A stretch of DNA of 31,295 nt from Caldisphaera sp. (GTDB taxonomy: Archaea > Thermoproteota > Thermoprotei_A > Sulfolobales > Acidilobaceae). Position 1 is the stretch's first letter. Each line of letters starts with the position of its first letter. Shown here in pieces: positions 17,280-25,138 of this stretch. The position numbers and the translations under genes were made by a program. The notes under the pieces are model-generated. The model saw nothing but the letters and a program-made list of their open reading frames with translations. It was not told where the DNA came from and made no database searches. The DNA lies in contig PNIA01000018.1 in the NCBI GenBank assembly GCA_002877855.1, positions 1 through 31,295 of the forward strand, in the 5' to 3' direction.

Positions 17280-17937
17280 TATGACCACTCCTTATTAAAA
17301 ATATTAATAACGAAAGGAAACCCAAAAATTGTATTATGTTTGCTATGAAATAGTAATTTACTGAAAATGATAGAGATGACAGCAAATAAACTATATGAGA
17401 AATTAGCATTAATGAGAAAGCTATTAAAACGAGCAATGAGAAAGTATTTTTATTTTTCATATGAATTAAATAGCCTGAAAATACTATAAGTCCTAATAAA
17501 AATATTAATATTATTTGAACCGCATCAAATATGTATGCGCCTAATAAAAAATATTCTCTCTTCTTTGTTAAAATTATTGTAATGAGCAATGGTTCTACAT
17601 TGCTCCAATATGCTTCCCTAGTATATCCTATAGTAATTATAGTATATGCTATTAATTGTAAAAATAAATATATTAGAGAAGAAATATAAGTTGCTCTTAA
17701 GTCTTCTGATATTCTTGCTATATTGAAAGATAATAATATCATTAATGAACCTTGTATAATAAGTCCTAAACCTAATAAGGCAAATCCTAAACTAATATAA
17801 TTTAATACATTTTCCTTAATTATTTTATTATATTTAAATGAAACAAGGCTAACTGATAAGGCAACGATACCACTTACTACATATAGTATAGCATTTACAT
17901 TTAGATATATTACTTGATTTCCATAGACAATTATCAA
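17257..17937 (-). CDS. Polytopic membrane protein coupled to a winged-helix regulator
   Basis: Unknown protein of 226 aa made almost wholly of membrane helices: about 13-33, 46-70, 84-104, 130-156, 164-187 and 193-215, with a possible short seventh near 115-124. It ends in a short basic tail (RSGHIGRTKEK) that would face the cytoplasm. No transporter motif is visible. TTG 17937 has AGGAG seven bases upstream. The 3' end overlaps the winged-helix gene, and the coding sequence itself supplies that gene's ribosome-binding motif. The pair is likely one sensor/regulator or membrane protein/anti-regulator unit. It lies 58 bases after gltX, in a gap with TATA-like elements, so it may have its own promoter. 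Confidence 0.65.
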   Translation of the reverse strand: MIIVYGNQVIYLNVNAILYVVSGIVALSVSLVSFKYNKIIKENVLNYISLGFALLGLGLIIQGSLMILLSFNIARISEDLRATYISSLIYLFLQLIAYTIITIGYTREAYWSNVEPLLITIILTKKREYFLLGAYIFDAVQIILIFLLGLIVFSGYLIHMKNKNTFSLLVLIAFSLMLISHIVYLLSSLSFSVNYYFIANIIQFLGFLSLLIFLIRSGHIGRTKEK

Positions 17938-17995
17938 ATTTTTTCTCCTAAAATATATTAAGTATATACGTTGTTTTAAGCTTTAATCGTTAAAA

Positions 17996-19699
17996 TCATT
18001 TATGAGTTAAAAATCCTATTAATGGATCTATATTGTCTATTATTATAAAGCCAAATCTCAAAAATTGGAGTCTAGAACCTTTGTTGTAATTATTAATGTA
18101 ATTTTCTACAACTCCCTTATGATCTTTAAATTGAAGTCCATAGGGTTCCCTAATTAAAATCTCTTTAAATTCTTTATGAGGAACCCATTGGATTATTTGT
18201 AGTTTTTCTTTTCTAGCATAACTAATATCCTTGTTAATAAAATTTAATGATCCATTTTTGTATTCATAATTACCTAATTCCATGAGTCTAAATCTTTTTA
18301 AGTTTAGATCTTTTTCATCTACATAAATTTCATCACCATTGCAAATACTTATAGACCTTTTCCTGTTTGGCGCATCAGGATGTAATGGTATTTCTGCATT
18401 TAAGCATGTAGGTTGTTCTACACTTACCTTAACTGGGTTTTCTACAAACATTAATCTGTCTGCTATCGGGTCTAATTTCTTTCTATTAACTGAGGCTAAA
18501 TTAATCCAACTTAATTTAGCATCTCCGCTTTTTATGCCAACTTCTAATATAACCTCTTTTATAGATTCAGGTAAAATGCCTCTTCTTCTCAGTCCTGAAA
18601 TTGTACCAAATCTTGGATCATCGTAACCTAAGAACTCTTTTGGATTCTCAGACATGATTTTCCTAATATAACTTTTGCTCATTATAAATCCTTCTAACTT
18701 CAATCTGCCAAAGTGAATATAAATAGGCATTTTCCACTTCAGACATTTATATATATATTCCTGTTTCATTGTGTTAAGTTCATGCTCTTTCCCTCTTAAT
18801 ACATGCGTTATGCCTAATAGATGATCATCAACGCTGACAGCAAAATTATATGTAGGCCACGTTACATATTTATCTCCTACAAGCGGATGCGGATAAGACG
18901 ACGTATCGATAATTCTAAATGCAATCCAATCTCTAATGCTTGGATTAGGATGGGTAACATCAGTTTTTATTCTTAATATAGCTTCTCCTTCCTTATAATA
19001 ATTGTTTATCATTTTGTCAAATTCTTCTAGGTTTTTTTCTGGAGAAGTATTTCTATCAGGTGGTTCCATCTGTTTAGATAAAAGCTTTTTGCCTTCATCA
19101 CCTGATTTGTCAACGTAAGCGCACCCGTTTTTTATAATTTCTTTCGCAACCTCATAAAATAAGTTCATTCTTAAACTTTGTATATATTCTTCATCAGGTA
19201 TGACTCCAAGCCATTTCAAATCTTCTCTTATTAGGTTATATGCTTCTTTTATTGGAGTTTTTGTTCTTGGATCAGTATCTTCAAATCTTAAAATCATCTT
19301 CCCTTTATATATCTTTGAATACTCATAGCTTAATATCGCTGGTCTTGCATTTCCGATGTGTATTACGAAATCAGGATTCGGTGCAAACCTGGTTACAACT
19401 TTACCTATTTCAGCATTTGGCAAAGGAGGAAGTGTTTTTCCTTCTTCTTTTCCTTCTTTTTTAGATTCTATCTTTATTCCAAGCTTTTCTATTTCCTTTT
19501 TCTGGTCATCAATACTCATTGCATTAACTTTTTCAACTAAATTACTGACTATTTTGGAAATTTCTCTAGCTTTCTGCCTAAGATCACTTCTCTCTCCTAA
19601 TATCATAGACATTACACTGTTTGTTTGAGCTTTCCCCCCATGTTCAAATGCATTTAACAAAGTGTATTTCCAAACTATGCTTTCTAAATCCTCGCTCAA
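17996..19699 (-). CDS. gltX: Glutamyl-tRNA synthetase, archaeal type
   Basis: Class I synthetase charging tRNA-Glu (and in archaea lacking GlnRS, also tRNA-Gln). After an N-terminal extension of about 100 residues of archaeal/eukaryotic style come RFAPNPDFVIHIGNARPA (104-120; HIGN replaces the canonical HIGH), FEDTDPR (139-145), and IMSKS (339-343, the KMSKS loop). A beta-rich anticodon-binding domain of the GlnRS type follows from about 400. From memory, the H-to-N change in HIGH also occurs in Sulfolobus-type GluRS, so it is probably a lineage trait and not damage. TTG 19699 is nine bases after the prenyl synthase stop, with GGGGAT before it, so it is the third gene of the fni-gps-gltX unit. 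Confidence 0.94.
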   Translation of the reverse strand: MSEDLESIVWKYTLLNAFEHGGKAQTNSVMSMILGERSDLRQKAREISKIVSNLVEKVNAMSIDDQKKEIEKLGIKIESKKEGKEEGKTLPPLPNAEIGKVVTRFAPNPDFVIHIGNARPAILSYEYSKIYKGKMILRFEDTDPRTKTPIKEAYNLIREDLKWLGVIPDEEYIQSLRMNLFYEVAKEIIKNGCAYVDKSGDEGKKLLSKQMEPPDRNTSPEKNLEEFDKMINNYYKEGEAILRIKTDVTHPNPSIRDWIAFRIIDTSSYPHPLVGDKYVTWPTYNFAVSVDDHLLGITHVLRGKEHELNTMKQEYIYKCLKWKMPIYIHFGRLKLEGFIMSKSYIRKIMSENPKEFLGYDDPRFGTISGLRRRGILPESIKEVILEVGIKSGDAKLSWINLASVNRKKLDPIADRLMFVENPVKVSVEQPTCLNAEIPLHPDAPNRKRSISICNGDEIYVDEKDLNLKRFRLMELGNYEYKNGSLNFINKDISYARKEKLQIIQWVPHKEFKEILIREPYGLQFKDHKGVVENYINNYNKGSRLQFLRFGFIIIDNIDPLIGFLTHK

Positions 19700-19708
19700 C
19701 CTTATCCC

Positions 19709-20725
19709 CTATTTGTCCCTATTTATTGAAAATTCGGCTAGTTCTTTAAGAGACTTAAATGATTCTTCGTCCTTTATTAAACCCATTTTTTCAATAGAAT
19801 CAAGTCTGTCTAAAGCGTTGTTGTAATAATTTTTGGCTAGCATTTCTGCATAGTTTAACGATCCAGATTCTTTAATAATGTCAACAGCTTCTTTAATGTT
19901 TTCATCAGATTGATTGCCAGAAAAAAGTTTAATAAAGAATTCTTTCCACTCGCTCTTCCTTTTAGATGCATACAATACTAAAATAGTTTTCTTTCCTCTT
20001 CTCAAGTCATTATATATAGGCTTTCCTGTCTTTGCTGGATCACCGAATATTCCTAATATATCATCTCTTATTTGAAATGCAAGTCCTACAAACCTTCCAA
20101 ATTGACCCAAAAGCTCTGTTATTTCGTCATCGGAATTAGATGCTATACCTCCTAATTTTGAAGAGGTCTCTATTAATGCACCTGTCTTTAAGTAAATCAT
20201 TTTTAGATAATCTTTTTCGTCAACGTCCCATGTTTTTTCAAACATAATATCGTATCCTTGACCCTCTGCAATCTTCCTTGACCCGTCTCCAATAACTTCA
20301 ACAGCTTTTGCAATTTCCTTATAATCTGCGCCAGCTCTAATAGCTAGATATGGCGTTAAAAATGCGTAAGAAAACATCAGATCTCCAGCTAAAATGGCCC
20401 AATTAACTCCATATATTTTATGTACGGTAGGTATACCTCTTCTAAAATCATCATTATCCATTATATCATCATGCACTAAGCTGAAATTATGGAGAATCTC
20501 TACCGCGGCTGCATAATAAACTGCTTTTGTCTCTGAAGGAGCACCTCCAAGAGCTTTTGATGCTGCAAGAGTTATCATAGGCCTTAATCTTTTTCCTCCA
20601 GCCTTAATCAAATGCATGGCAGCTTTATAAAGATCCTCCGGTTCCCCCCTTAATATGTCTGAAATATAAGAGTCTATAAGTGACGCATATTTTTCTCCTA
20701 CTTTGTTTAAAGTTTCATATGACAT
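19709..20725 (-). CDS. Isoprenyl (geranylgeranyl/farnesylgeranyl-type) diphosphate synthase
   Basis: Chain-elongating trans-prenyltransferase making the isoprenoid chains of archaeal ether lipids. GGKRLRP (43-49), the first Asp-rich motif DDIMD (around 91-95, in SLVHDDIMDNDDFRRG) and the second QIRDDILGIFGDPAKTGKP (217-235) are intact. The residues just before the first motif (HNFSLVHDD) include small and Phe side chains that set product length, but the exact C20 or C25 product cannot be told. The ATG overlaps the IPP isomerase gene by 11 bases, and GGAGGATGA inside that gene serves as ribosome-binding motif. It supplies the pathway step right after IPP/DMAPP isomerisation. Confidence 0.93.
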   Translation of the reverse strand: MSYETLNKVGEKYASLIDSYISDILRGEPEDLYKAAMHLIKAGGKRLRPMITLAASKALGGAPSETKAVYYAAAVEILHNFSLVHDDIMDNDDFRRGIPTVHKIYGVNWAILAGDLMFSYAFLTPYLAIRAGADYKEIAKAVEVIGDGSRKIAEGQGYDIMFEKTWDVDEKDYLKMIYLKTGALIETSSKLGGIASNSDDEITELLGQFGRFVGLAFQIRDDILGIFGDPAKTGKPIYNDLRRGKKTILVLYASKRKSEWKEFFIKLFSGNQSDENIKEAVDIIKESGSLNYAEMLAKNYYNNALDRLDSIEKMGLIKDEESFKSLKELAEFSINRDK

Positions 20726-21854
20726 GATCTTTCATCCTCCATAATAATGCTTGTATTCTCTTGTTCAAATATTCATTTGGTTCAATACCTCTAATTAAAA
20801 GCTCATCTCCTAGCCTACCCCATATTGTTATTTTCGATTTCCATAATGAATAGACATTTTTACCTCCAGAAAGAAATATAATAGTTTTTAGTTGGTATAT
20901 CATTTTCTTTATATAGTTTTCCAATCCCTTTTCACCCTCTATTTTTAAAATTTTTAAAATAGGAAAAGCCATTCCTGCTATATCAGAGCCTAATGCTATT
21001 GCCTTAGCTGCATCTAAGCCATCTCTAATTCCACCGCTTCCTATAATGTAGGAGTCCATAGCGCCCATTCTCGCTTCTATTATACTTAAAGCTGTAGGAT
21101 TTCCCCAAAAATCGGCCAACTTGCCTGGTTCTTTTAAAGGATATCCATGTTTTTTCCTAGATCTTATGCTTTCTGTTTTTATCCAATTTGTTCCACCTAA
21201 CCCTGCTACATCAAAGCATTTTATGTTAATAGACCTTAGAACTTTTATAAGTTCTTCGTTCAATCCATTACCAACTTCTTTTATTATGATAGGTACACTT
21301 ATTTTTTCATTTATTTCTTCAATTTTTGAAATTAAATTTAAAAAATTTGTATCTCCCTCATCCTGATAAGCCTCTTGTCCAGGATTTACATGGATTGCAA
21401 TAGCGTTAGCCTTAATCATATCTATTGCTTTTTCCAGCTCTTTTATACTATAACCTTTATTCAATTGGGCAACTCCTATATTAGCAATCAAAAATGCATG
21501 AGGCGCATTTTCTCTAACTATGCTAAATGAATGAATTAATTTAGGATTTTCTATGGCTGCTCTTTGACTTCCTACTCCCATTGCTATATTAAATTTGTTT
21601 ACTACTTTTGAGATGCTATCATTTATTTTTTCCGCTTCTGGATGTCCTCCTGTAATACCTGTTATTACAAGAGGTGCATCTAGACTACTGCCACAAAAAT
21701 CTTTACTTAAGTCTATTGAATCTAAATCATTTTCAGGCAAAGGATTGTGAACAAATCTAACGTAATCCAATAGATTACTTTCTTTTGACTGTACATTTTC
21801 ATTAACTACTATATCGATATGTTCTAGTTTCCTTTCTTCAGTGCTCAAAATCAA
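20715..21854 (-). CDS. fni: Isopentenyl-diphosphate delta-isomerase, type 2 (FMN-dependent)
   Basis: FMN- and NADPH-requiring TIM-barrel enzyme that interconverts IPP and DMAPP. RKLEHIDIV near the N-terminus, ITGITGGHPEA (63-73), GVGSQRAAIEN, AIHVNPGQEAYQDEGD, KEVGNGL, DVAGLGGTNWIKTES and IIGSGGIRDGLDAAKAIALG are all standard type 2 isomerase signatures, including the Gln of the N-P-G-Q-E motif and the FMN phosphate loop GSGG. The length of 379 aa is usual. The start is uncertain between TTG 21854 and TTG 21848; ggaaggggttgat just upstream is the ribosome-binding region. A TATA-like ttttataaa near 21897-21906 would give a leader of about 25 bases. It is the first gene of the fni-gps-gltX unit. 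Confidence 0.94.
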   Translation of the reverse strand: MILSTEERKLEHIDIVVNENVQSKESNLLDYVRFVHNPLPENDLDSIDLSKDFCGSSLDAPLVITGITGGHPEAEKINDSISKVVNKFNIAMGVGSQRAAIENPKLIHSFSIVRENAPHAFLIANIGVAQLNKGYSIKELEKAIDMIKANAIAIHVNPGQEAYQDEGDTNFLNLISKIEEINEKISVPIIIKEVGNGLNEELIKVLRSINIKCFDVAGLGGTNWIKTESIRSRKKHGYPLKEPGKLADFWGNPTALSIIEARMGAMDSYIIGSGGIRDGLDAAKAIALGSDIAGMAFPILKILKIEGEKGLENYIKKMIYQLKTIIFLSGGKNVYSLWKSKITIWGRLGDELLIRGIEPNEYLNKRIQALLWRMKDHVI

Positions 21855-21874
21855 CCCCTTCCGTTTTTACAAGT

Positions 21875-21910
21875 TATGTTTATGATTTATTAATGTTTAT
21901 AAAAATAAGA
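21875..21910 (-). promoter_or_regulatory. Promoter region of the fni-gps-gltX unit
   Basis: On the minus strand, tatttttataaac at about 21897-21908 is a good archaeal TATA box. It would start transcription near 21872-21880, just ahead of the GGAAGGGG ribosome-binding region. The rest of the gap to about 22045 is AT-rich with no recognisable gene. Confidence 0.4.
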
Positions 21911-22049
21911 TAGCTACATTTTATAAATCAATTTACAAATATATTATCTTCGTTGAAATTAAAGCTTTTATAGTTATCATTTTTAATTAGACCTAAGCCA
22001 TTCAATATTTGTTTGGATTAAAAAGGTAAAAATATTTGTTGTTAATTTT

Positions 22050-22180
22050 AAGAGATGAAGTTGTTTTATTCCAACAGTGCAAAGAAACTAAAGAGAACAT
22101 GAATGAAGGAGCAGAATCCATTAAGTGATGTAACCTAATACTCAAGGTATCCTTTATACTTTAGAGCGAAGTGAATCCGA
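22050..22180 (+). mobile_element. Decayed tnpB 3' end and right end of an IS200/IS605 element
   Basis: No intact gene is present. The block ggtatcctttatacttta-gagcgaagtgaatcc (22146-22178) lines up with the right-end pattern ggatcctcgctctttagggcggggaggaggtcag of archaeal TnpB elements, with mostly transition-type changes. Upstream, NSAKKLKRT, stop, MKEQNPLSDVT (frame beginning at 22075) looks like a broken TnpB C-terminus. The ggagcagaa...tgtaacc stretch (22108-22134) is also shared with the second remnant near 29060-29086. The element once lay between fni and the XPB gene on the plus strand. The remaining 190 bases to the XPB start (22181-22368) hold only AT-rich sequence and probable promoter elements. 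Confidence 0.55.
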
Positions 22181-22309
22181 TTATATAGTCAATGATTATA
22201 AAAATTATTGTGAATAATTATGTGTTTAAAGGACAAAGAATAAATAAAATAATTTTAAAATATGCGCATCAAAATTACTTCTATCTAAAGAATATTGTTT
22301 ATTTTAATT

Positions 22310-22363
22310 TTTTAAAATAGCTAGAATTTATTAAGGTAAAATATAATCCAATAATTGTAGGAG
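22310..22363 (+). promoter_or_regulatory. Promoter and ribosome-binding region of the XPB gene
   Basis: TATA-like tttttaaaatag (22309-22320) would place transcription near 22340. A second AT box, taaaatataatcc (22337-22349), is nearer but would leave no leader, whereas AGGAG at 22358-22362, six bases before the ATG, argues for a leadered message. Confidence 0.4.
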
Positions 22364-22368
22364 CAAAT

Positions 22369-23697
22369 ATGGTTAGAATAAGCTATTATAAAGGATTGAT
22401 AGTTTCCGATACTTATACACCACAAATGAAGTACGACGAAAAAATGAAGAAGTATATATCATTAGCTTATAAATATAAAGAAATAATTGACTATTTTAAA
22501 GAGTCGGGTATAAGCATTAAAGATTCTGTTTTAGATCCGCTCCCTTTTCCCATTATTAATGACAGAATAAAGTTAAGAACTTATCAGGAAAAGGCATTAA
22601 GCTTATGGTTAAAGGTTAAGAGAGGAATCATTGTATTGCCTACAGGAGCTGGAAAGACGCATATAGCATTAAAGGCAATCTCCAATTTAAAATCTTCTTC
22701 ATTAATTATAGTCCCTACAATAGATTTGCTTGAGCAATGGTATAGGGCAGTAATTAAAGAATTAAGTGTTACACCAGGTAGGATTGGTGGAGGGTATGAT
22801 GAAGTTCACGGAATTACTGTAACTACTTATGATAGTGCATACTCTAAAATTGATGAATTAGGGGACAAATTTTTATTTTTAATTTTTGATGAGGTTCATC
22901 ATTTACCATCTGAAGGTTATATGGAAATAGCACAATTAAGCCCTGCTCCATATAGAATGGGATTAACTGCAACTCCCGAAAGAGAAGATGGTAGGCATAC
23001 ATTCTTGCTTGATTTGGTAGGACCTGTTATATATAAGATAAATCCTGAAACATTATCTGGAAAGTATTTAGCTGAATACGATGTTGAAAGAATTTATGTT
23101 AACTTAGAAGAAGATGAAGAGATCAGATATAAAGAAATGAGAAGGAAGATGAAAGAAATTTTAAATAGATTAAACATAGAATTAAAAAGTATTAATGATT
23201 TTAAAAGATTTCTCTATTATGCAGGTAAAAATAAGGAAGCTAGAGAAGCTTTACAACTTTGGTATGAATCGACTAATATTGCTATAAATTCAAATTCAAA
23301 AATAAAAAAGTTAAAAGAACTATTAAATCTTTATAAAGATAAAAAAATTATTATTTTTACAAGAGATACTACTATGGCTTATAGGATATCAAAAGAATTT
23401 TTGATTCCTGTTGTAACATATAAGACACCGAAAGATGAAAGGAAGGAAATTATGGATAATTTTAGAAATAGTAAATATAGGGTTATTGTAGCATCAAATG
23501 TCTTTGATGAAGGAGTTGATATACCTGATGCATCAATTGCTATTATAGTGGGAGGTTATGGAACTAGAAGGCAATTCATACAGAGATTAGGTAGAATACT
23601 TAGAGTCAAAGAGGGAAAGAGAGCAAAACTTATTGAAATAGTAACGAAAGGAACATCTGATTATAGTCTTAGTTTGAGGAGAAGAAAAGGTGTTTAG
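22369..23697 (+). CDS. XPB-type DNA helicase (Rad25-like)
   Basis: SF2 ATPase/3'-5' helicase of archaeal nucleotide excision repair, opening DNA around lesions with its nuclease partner Bax1. Walker A PTGAGKT (91-97), motif II DEVHH (174-178), motif III GLTATP (198-203) followed by the XPB-specific R-E-D (205-207), motif IV region IIIFTRDT (327-334), motif V VASNVFDEGVDIP (374-386) and motif VI QRLGRILR (405-412) are intact. The residues 240-300 between the two helicase lobes are the thumb-like insert. At 442 aa it has only the short archaeal damage-recognition N-domain. The last eight bases overlap the Bax1 start. Confidence 0.94.
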   Translation: MVRISYYKGLIVSDTYTPQMKYDEKMKKYISLAYKYKEIIDYFKESGISIKDSVLDPLPFPIINDRIKLRTYQEKALSLWLKVKRGIIVLPTGAGKTHIALKAISNLKSSSLIIVPTIDLLEQWYRAVIKELSVTPGRIGGGYDEVHGITVTTYDSAYSKIDELGDKFLFLIFDEVHHLPSEGYMEIAQLSPAPYRMGLTATPEREDGRHTFLLDLVGPVIYKINPETLSGKYLAEYDVERIYVNLEEDEEIRYKEMRRKMKEILNRLNIELKSINDFKRFLYYAGKNKEAREALQLWYESTNIAINSNSKIKKLKELLNLYKDKKIIIFTRDTTMAYRISKEFLIPVVTYKTPKDERKEIMDNFRNSKYRVIVASNVFDEGVDIPDASIAIIVGGYGTRRQFIQRLGRILRVKEGKRAKLIEIVTKGTSDYSLSLRRRKGV

Positions 23698-25138
23698 CAC
23701 TGATTTATTAAGAGTAAAATACAAAAAAGATAAAGTATATCTTGAATATATAGGAAATAATGAGAAAGATTTAATAAAAGAAATGGCTTCGTTGCTAAAA
23801 GAAAATTTGTCTATAGGAGAATTCAAAAATGAGATAAAATATTTAAAAAAGGCTTATGATCCAAAATTGGTTGAAGGAATATCAACATTATTACTTAGAA
23901 AATCTGTCGTAGAAAATAAATCCCCAATAGATCCAAGAATTATTAGAAATAGGATTTATTCCTACGGGCCTGTTATTGATGATTCTGAAAAAGAAAAAAT
24001 CTTGAAAAAAGTTAAAGAAGAAATAGGTGTTGATCCATTAAAATACATTTTTGCTGATTTAGAGGAAGAAATGATAATAAAAAAAGTGCCAGAATTGATC
24101 CCTGAAAATCTATTAAGGGAATATAATTTTGAATTGCTTCAAACAGCACTAATGAAAACTTTAAGAGTTGATGTTTTTATTAGCAATAAATGGAAGGATT
24201 TGCTGTTTACTGCAAAGAGATTAGGTTTAATGTATGATGCATATAATGATCCACTTAGGGTTGAATTTTATGGTCCGGCTTCAATGTTAAGACTAACAGA
24301 AAGATATGGTAGGTCAATATCTATGCTGTTGCCTCAAATAGTTTCAAATAAAGTGTGGAAGATTAAGGCAGAATTTGTTGGAAAATATAATAGGACTTAT
24401 ATATTGGAAACGAAAAATGATGATGCGGAATTTCCTCTAGAAGAAATATATAGCGAAATAACTTTTGATAGCAATATAGAAAAAGATTTCTATTCTAAAA
24501 TGAAAATTATTGCGAAGGATTGGGAAATAATAAGGGAACCTCAACCTCTAATAGTTAACAATACAATATTTATTCCAGATTTTATGCTATCAAAAAATAA
24601 CATTAACATATACGTTGAAATAGTTGGTTTTTGGACAAAAGAATATTTAAGAAGAAAATCAGAAAAAGTTAGAGAAATTAAATTACCTTTAATACTTGTT
24701 GTTGATGAATCATTAGGGTACGAAGATTTTAATAATGAAAATATAATAAAGTTTAAAAAAACGATCAACATAGCTGCTGTATATTATTTAATAAATAAAA
24801 TATATAACAATTTAATCAATAAGATTGAAAGTAAAGATAATAAAACTATTAATTTAAAAGAAAATGTAATTTCATACAATGACGTATCTAAAAGATTTGG
24901 AGTACCTAAGGAAAACATTAAAGAAGGTAATTACAATATAGTAGGTTATACTAGGTTAAAGAATTATTTAATTAAAAATGAATTTTTAGAAGAAATTAAA
25001 AAGGAAGATTTTAATAACAAGAAGATTTCTGAACTAGTTGATAGATACGGCGAATGGATAATGGAAGTTTTAGACTATTTGGGTTATCAAATTAAATGGG
25101 TTAATATTACAGAAGCAATAGTAAAAAAGATTCAATGA
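23690..25138 (+). CDS. Bax1 nuclease, XPB partner (DUF790)
   Basis: Structure-specific endonuclease working with archaeal XPB, comparable in role to XPG. An N-terminal DUF790 part (about 1-160) contains FSTDLLRVKY and DPRIIRNRIYSYG. The nuclease core has a PD-(D/E)xK-like arrangement: FIPDFML (294-300, D297), YVEIVGFWTKEYL (308-320, E310), and a downstream hydrophobic strand PLILVVDES. The VEIVGFW element is the most telling. The C-terminal 100 residues resemble a helix-turn-helix tail (DVSKRFGVPKENI). GTG 23690 overlaps the XPB stop region by eight bases (gtgtttag), with GGAG upstream, so the two proteins are made together. The 3' end overlaps the convergent permease gene by seven bases. Confidence 0.92.
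   Translation: MFSTDLLRVKYKKDKVYLEYIGNNEKDLIKEMASLLKENLSIGEFKNEIKYLKKAYDPKLVEGISTLLLRKSVVENKSPIDPRIIRNRIYSYGPVIDDSEKEKILKKVKEEIGVDPLKYIFADLEEEMIIKKVPELIPENLLREYNFELLQTALMKTLRVDVFISNKWKDLLFTAKRLGLMYDAYNDPLRVEFYGPASMLRLTERYGRSISMLLPQIVSNKVWKIKAEFVGKYNRTYILETKNDDAEFPLEEIYSEITFDSNIEKDFYSKMKIIAKDWEIIREPQPLIVNNTIFIPDFMLSKNNINIYVEIVGFWTKEYLRRKSEKVREIKLPLILVVDESLGYEDFNNENIIKFKKTINIAAVYYLINKIYNNLINKIESKDNKTINLKENVISYNDVSKRFGVPKENIKEGNYNIVGYTRLKNYLIKNEFLEEIKKEDFNNKKISELVDRYGEWIMEVLDYLGYQIKWVNITEAIVKKIQ

Noticed and set aside
19240..19628. Several overlapping open frames opposite gltX
   Set aside because: They mirror the intact GluRS coding strand and show Phe/Ser/Leu-rich composition typical of antisense translation.
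22301..22318. Inverted repeat attttaa/ttaaaat as a terminator or operator
   Set aside because: AT-only and short; such pairings are common by chance in this sequence and the place is better explained as a TATA region.
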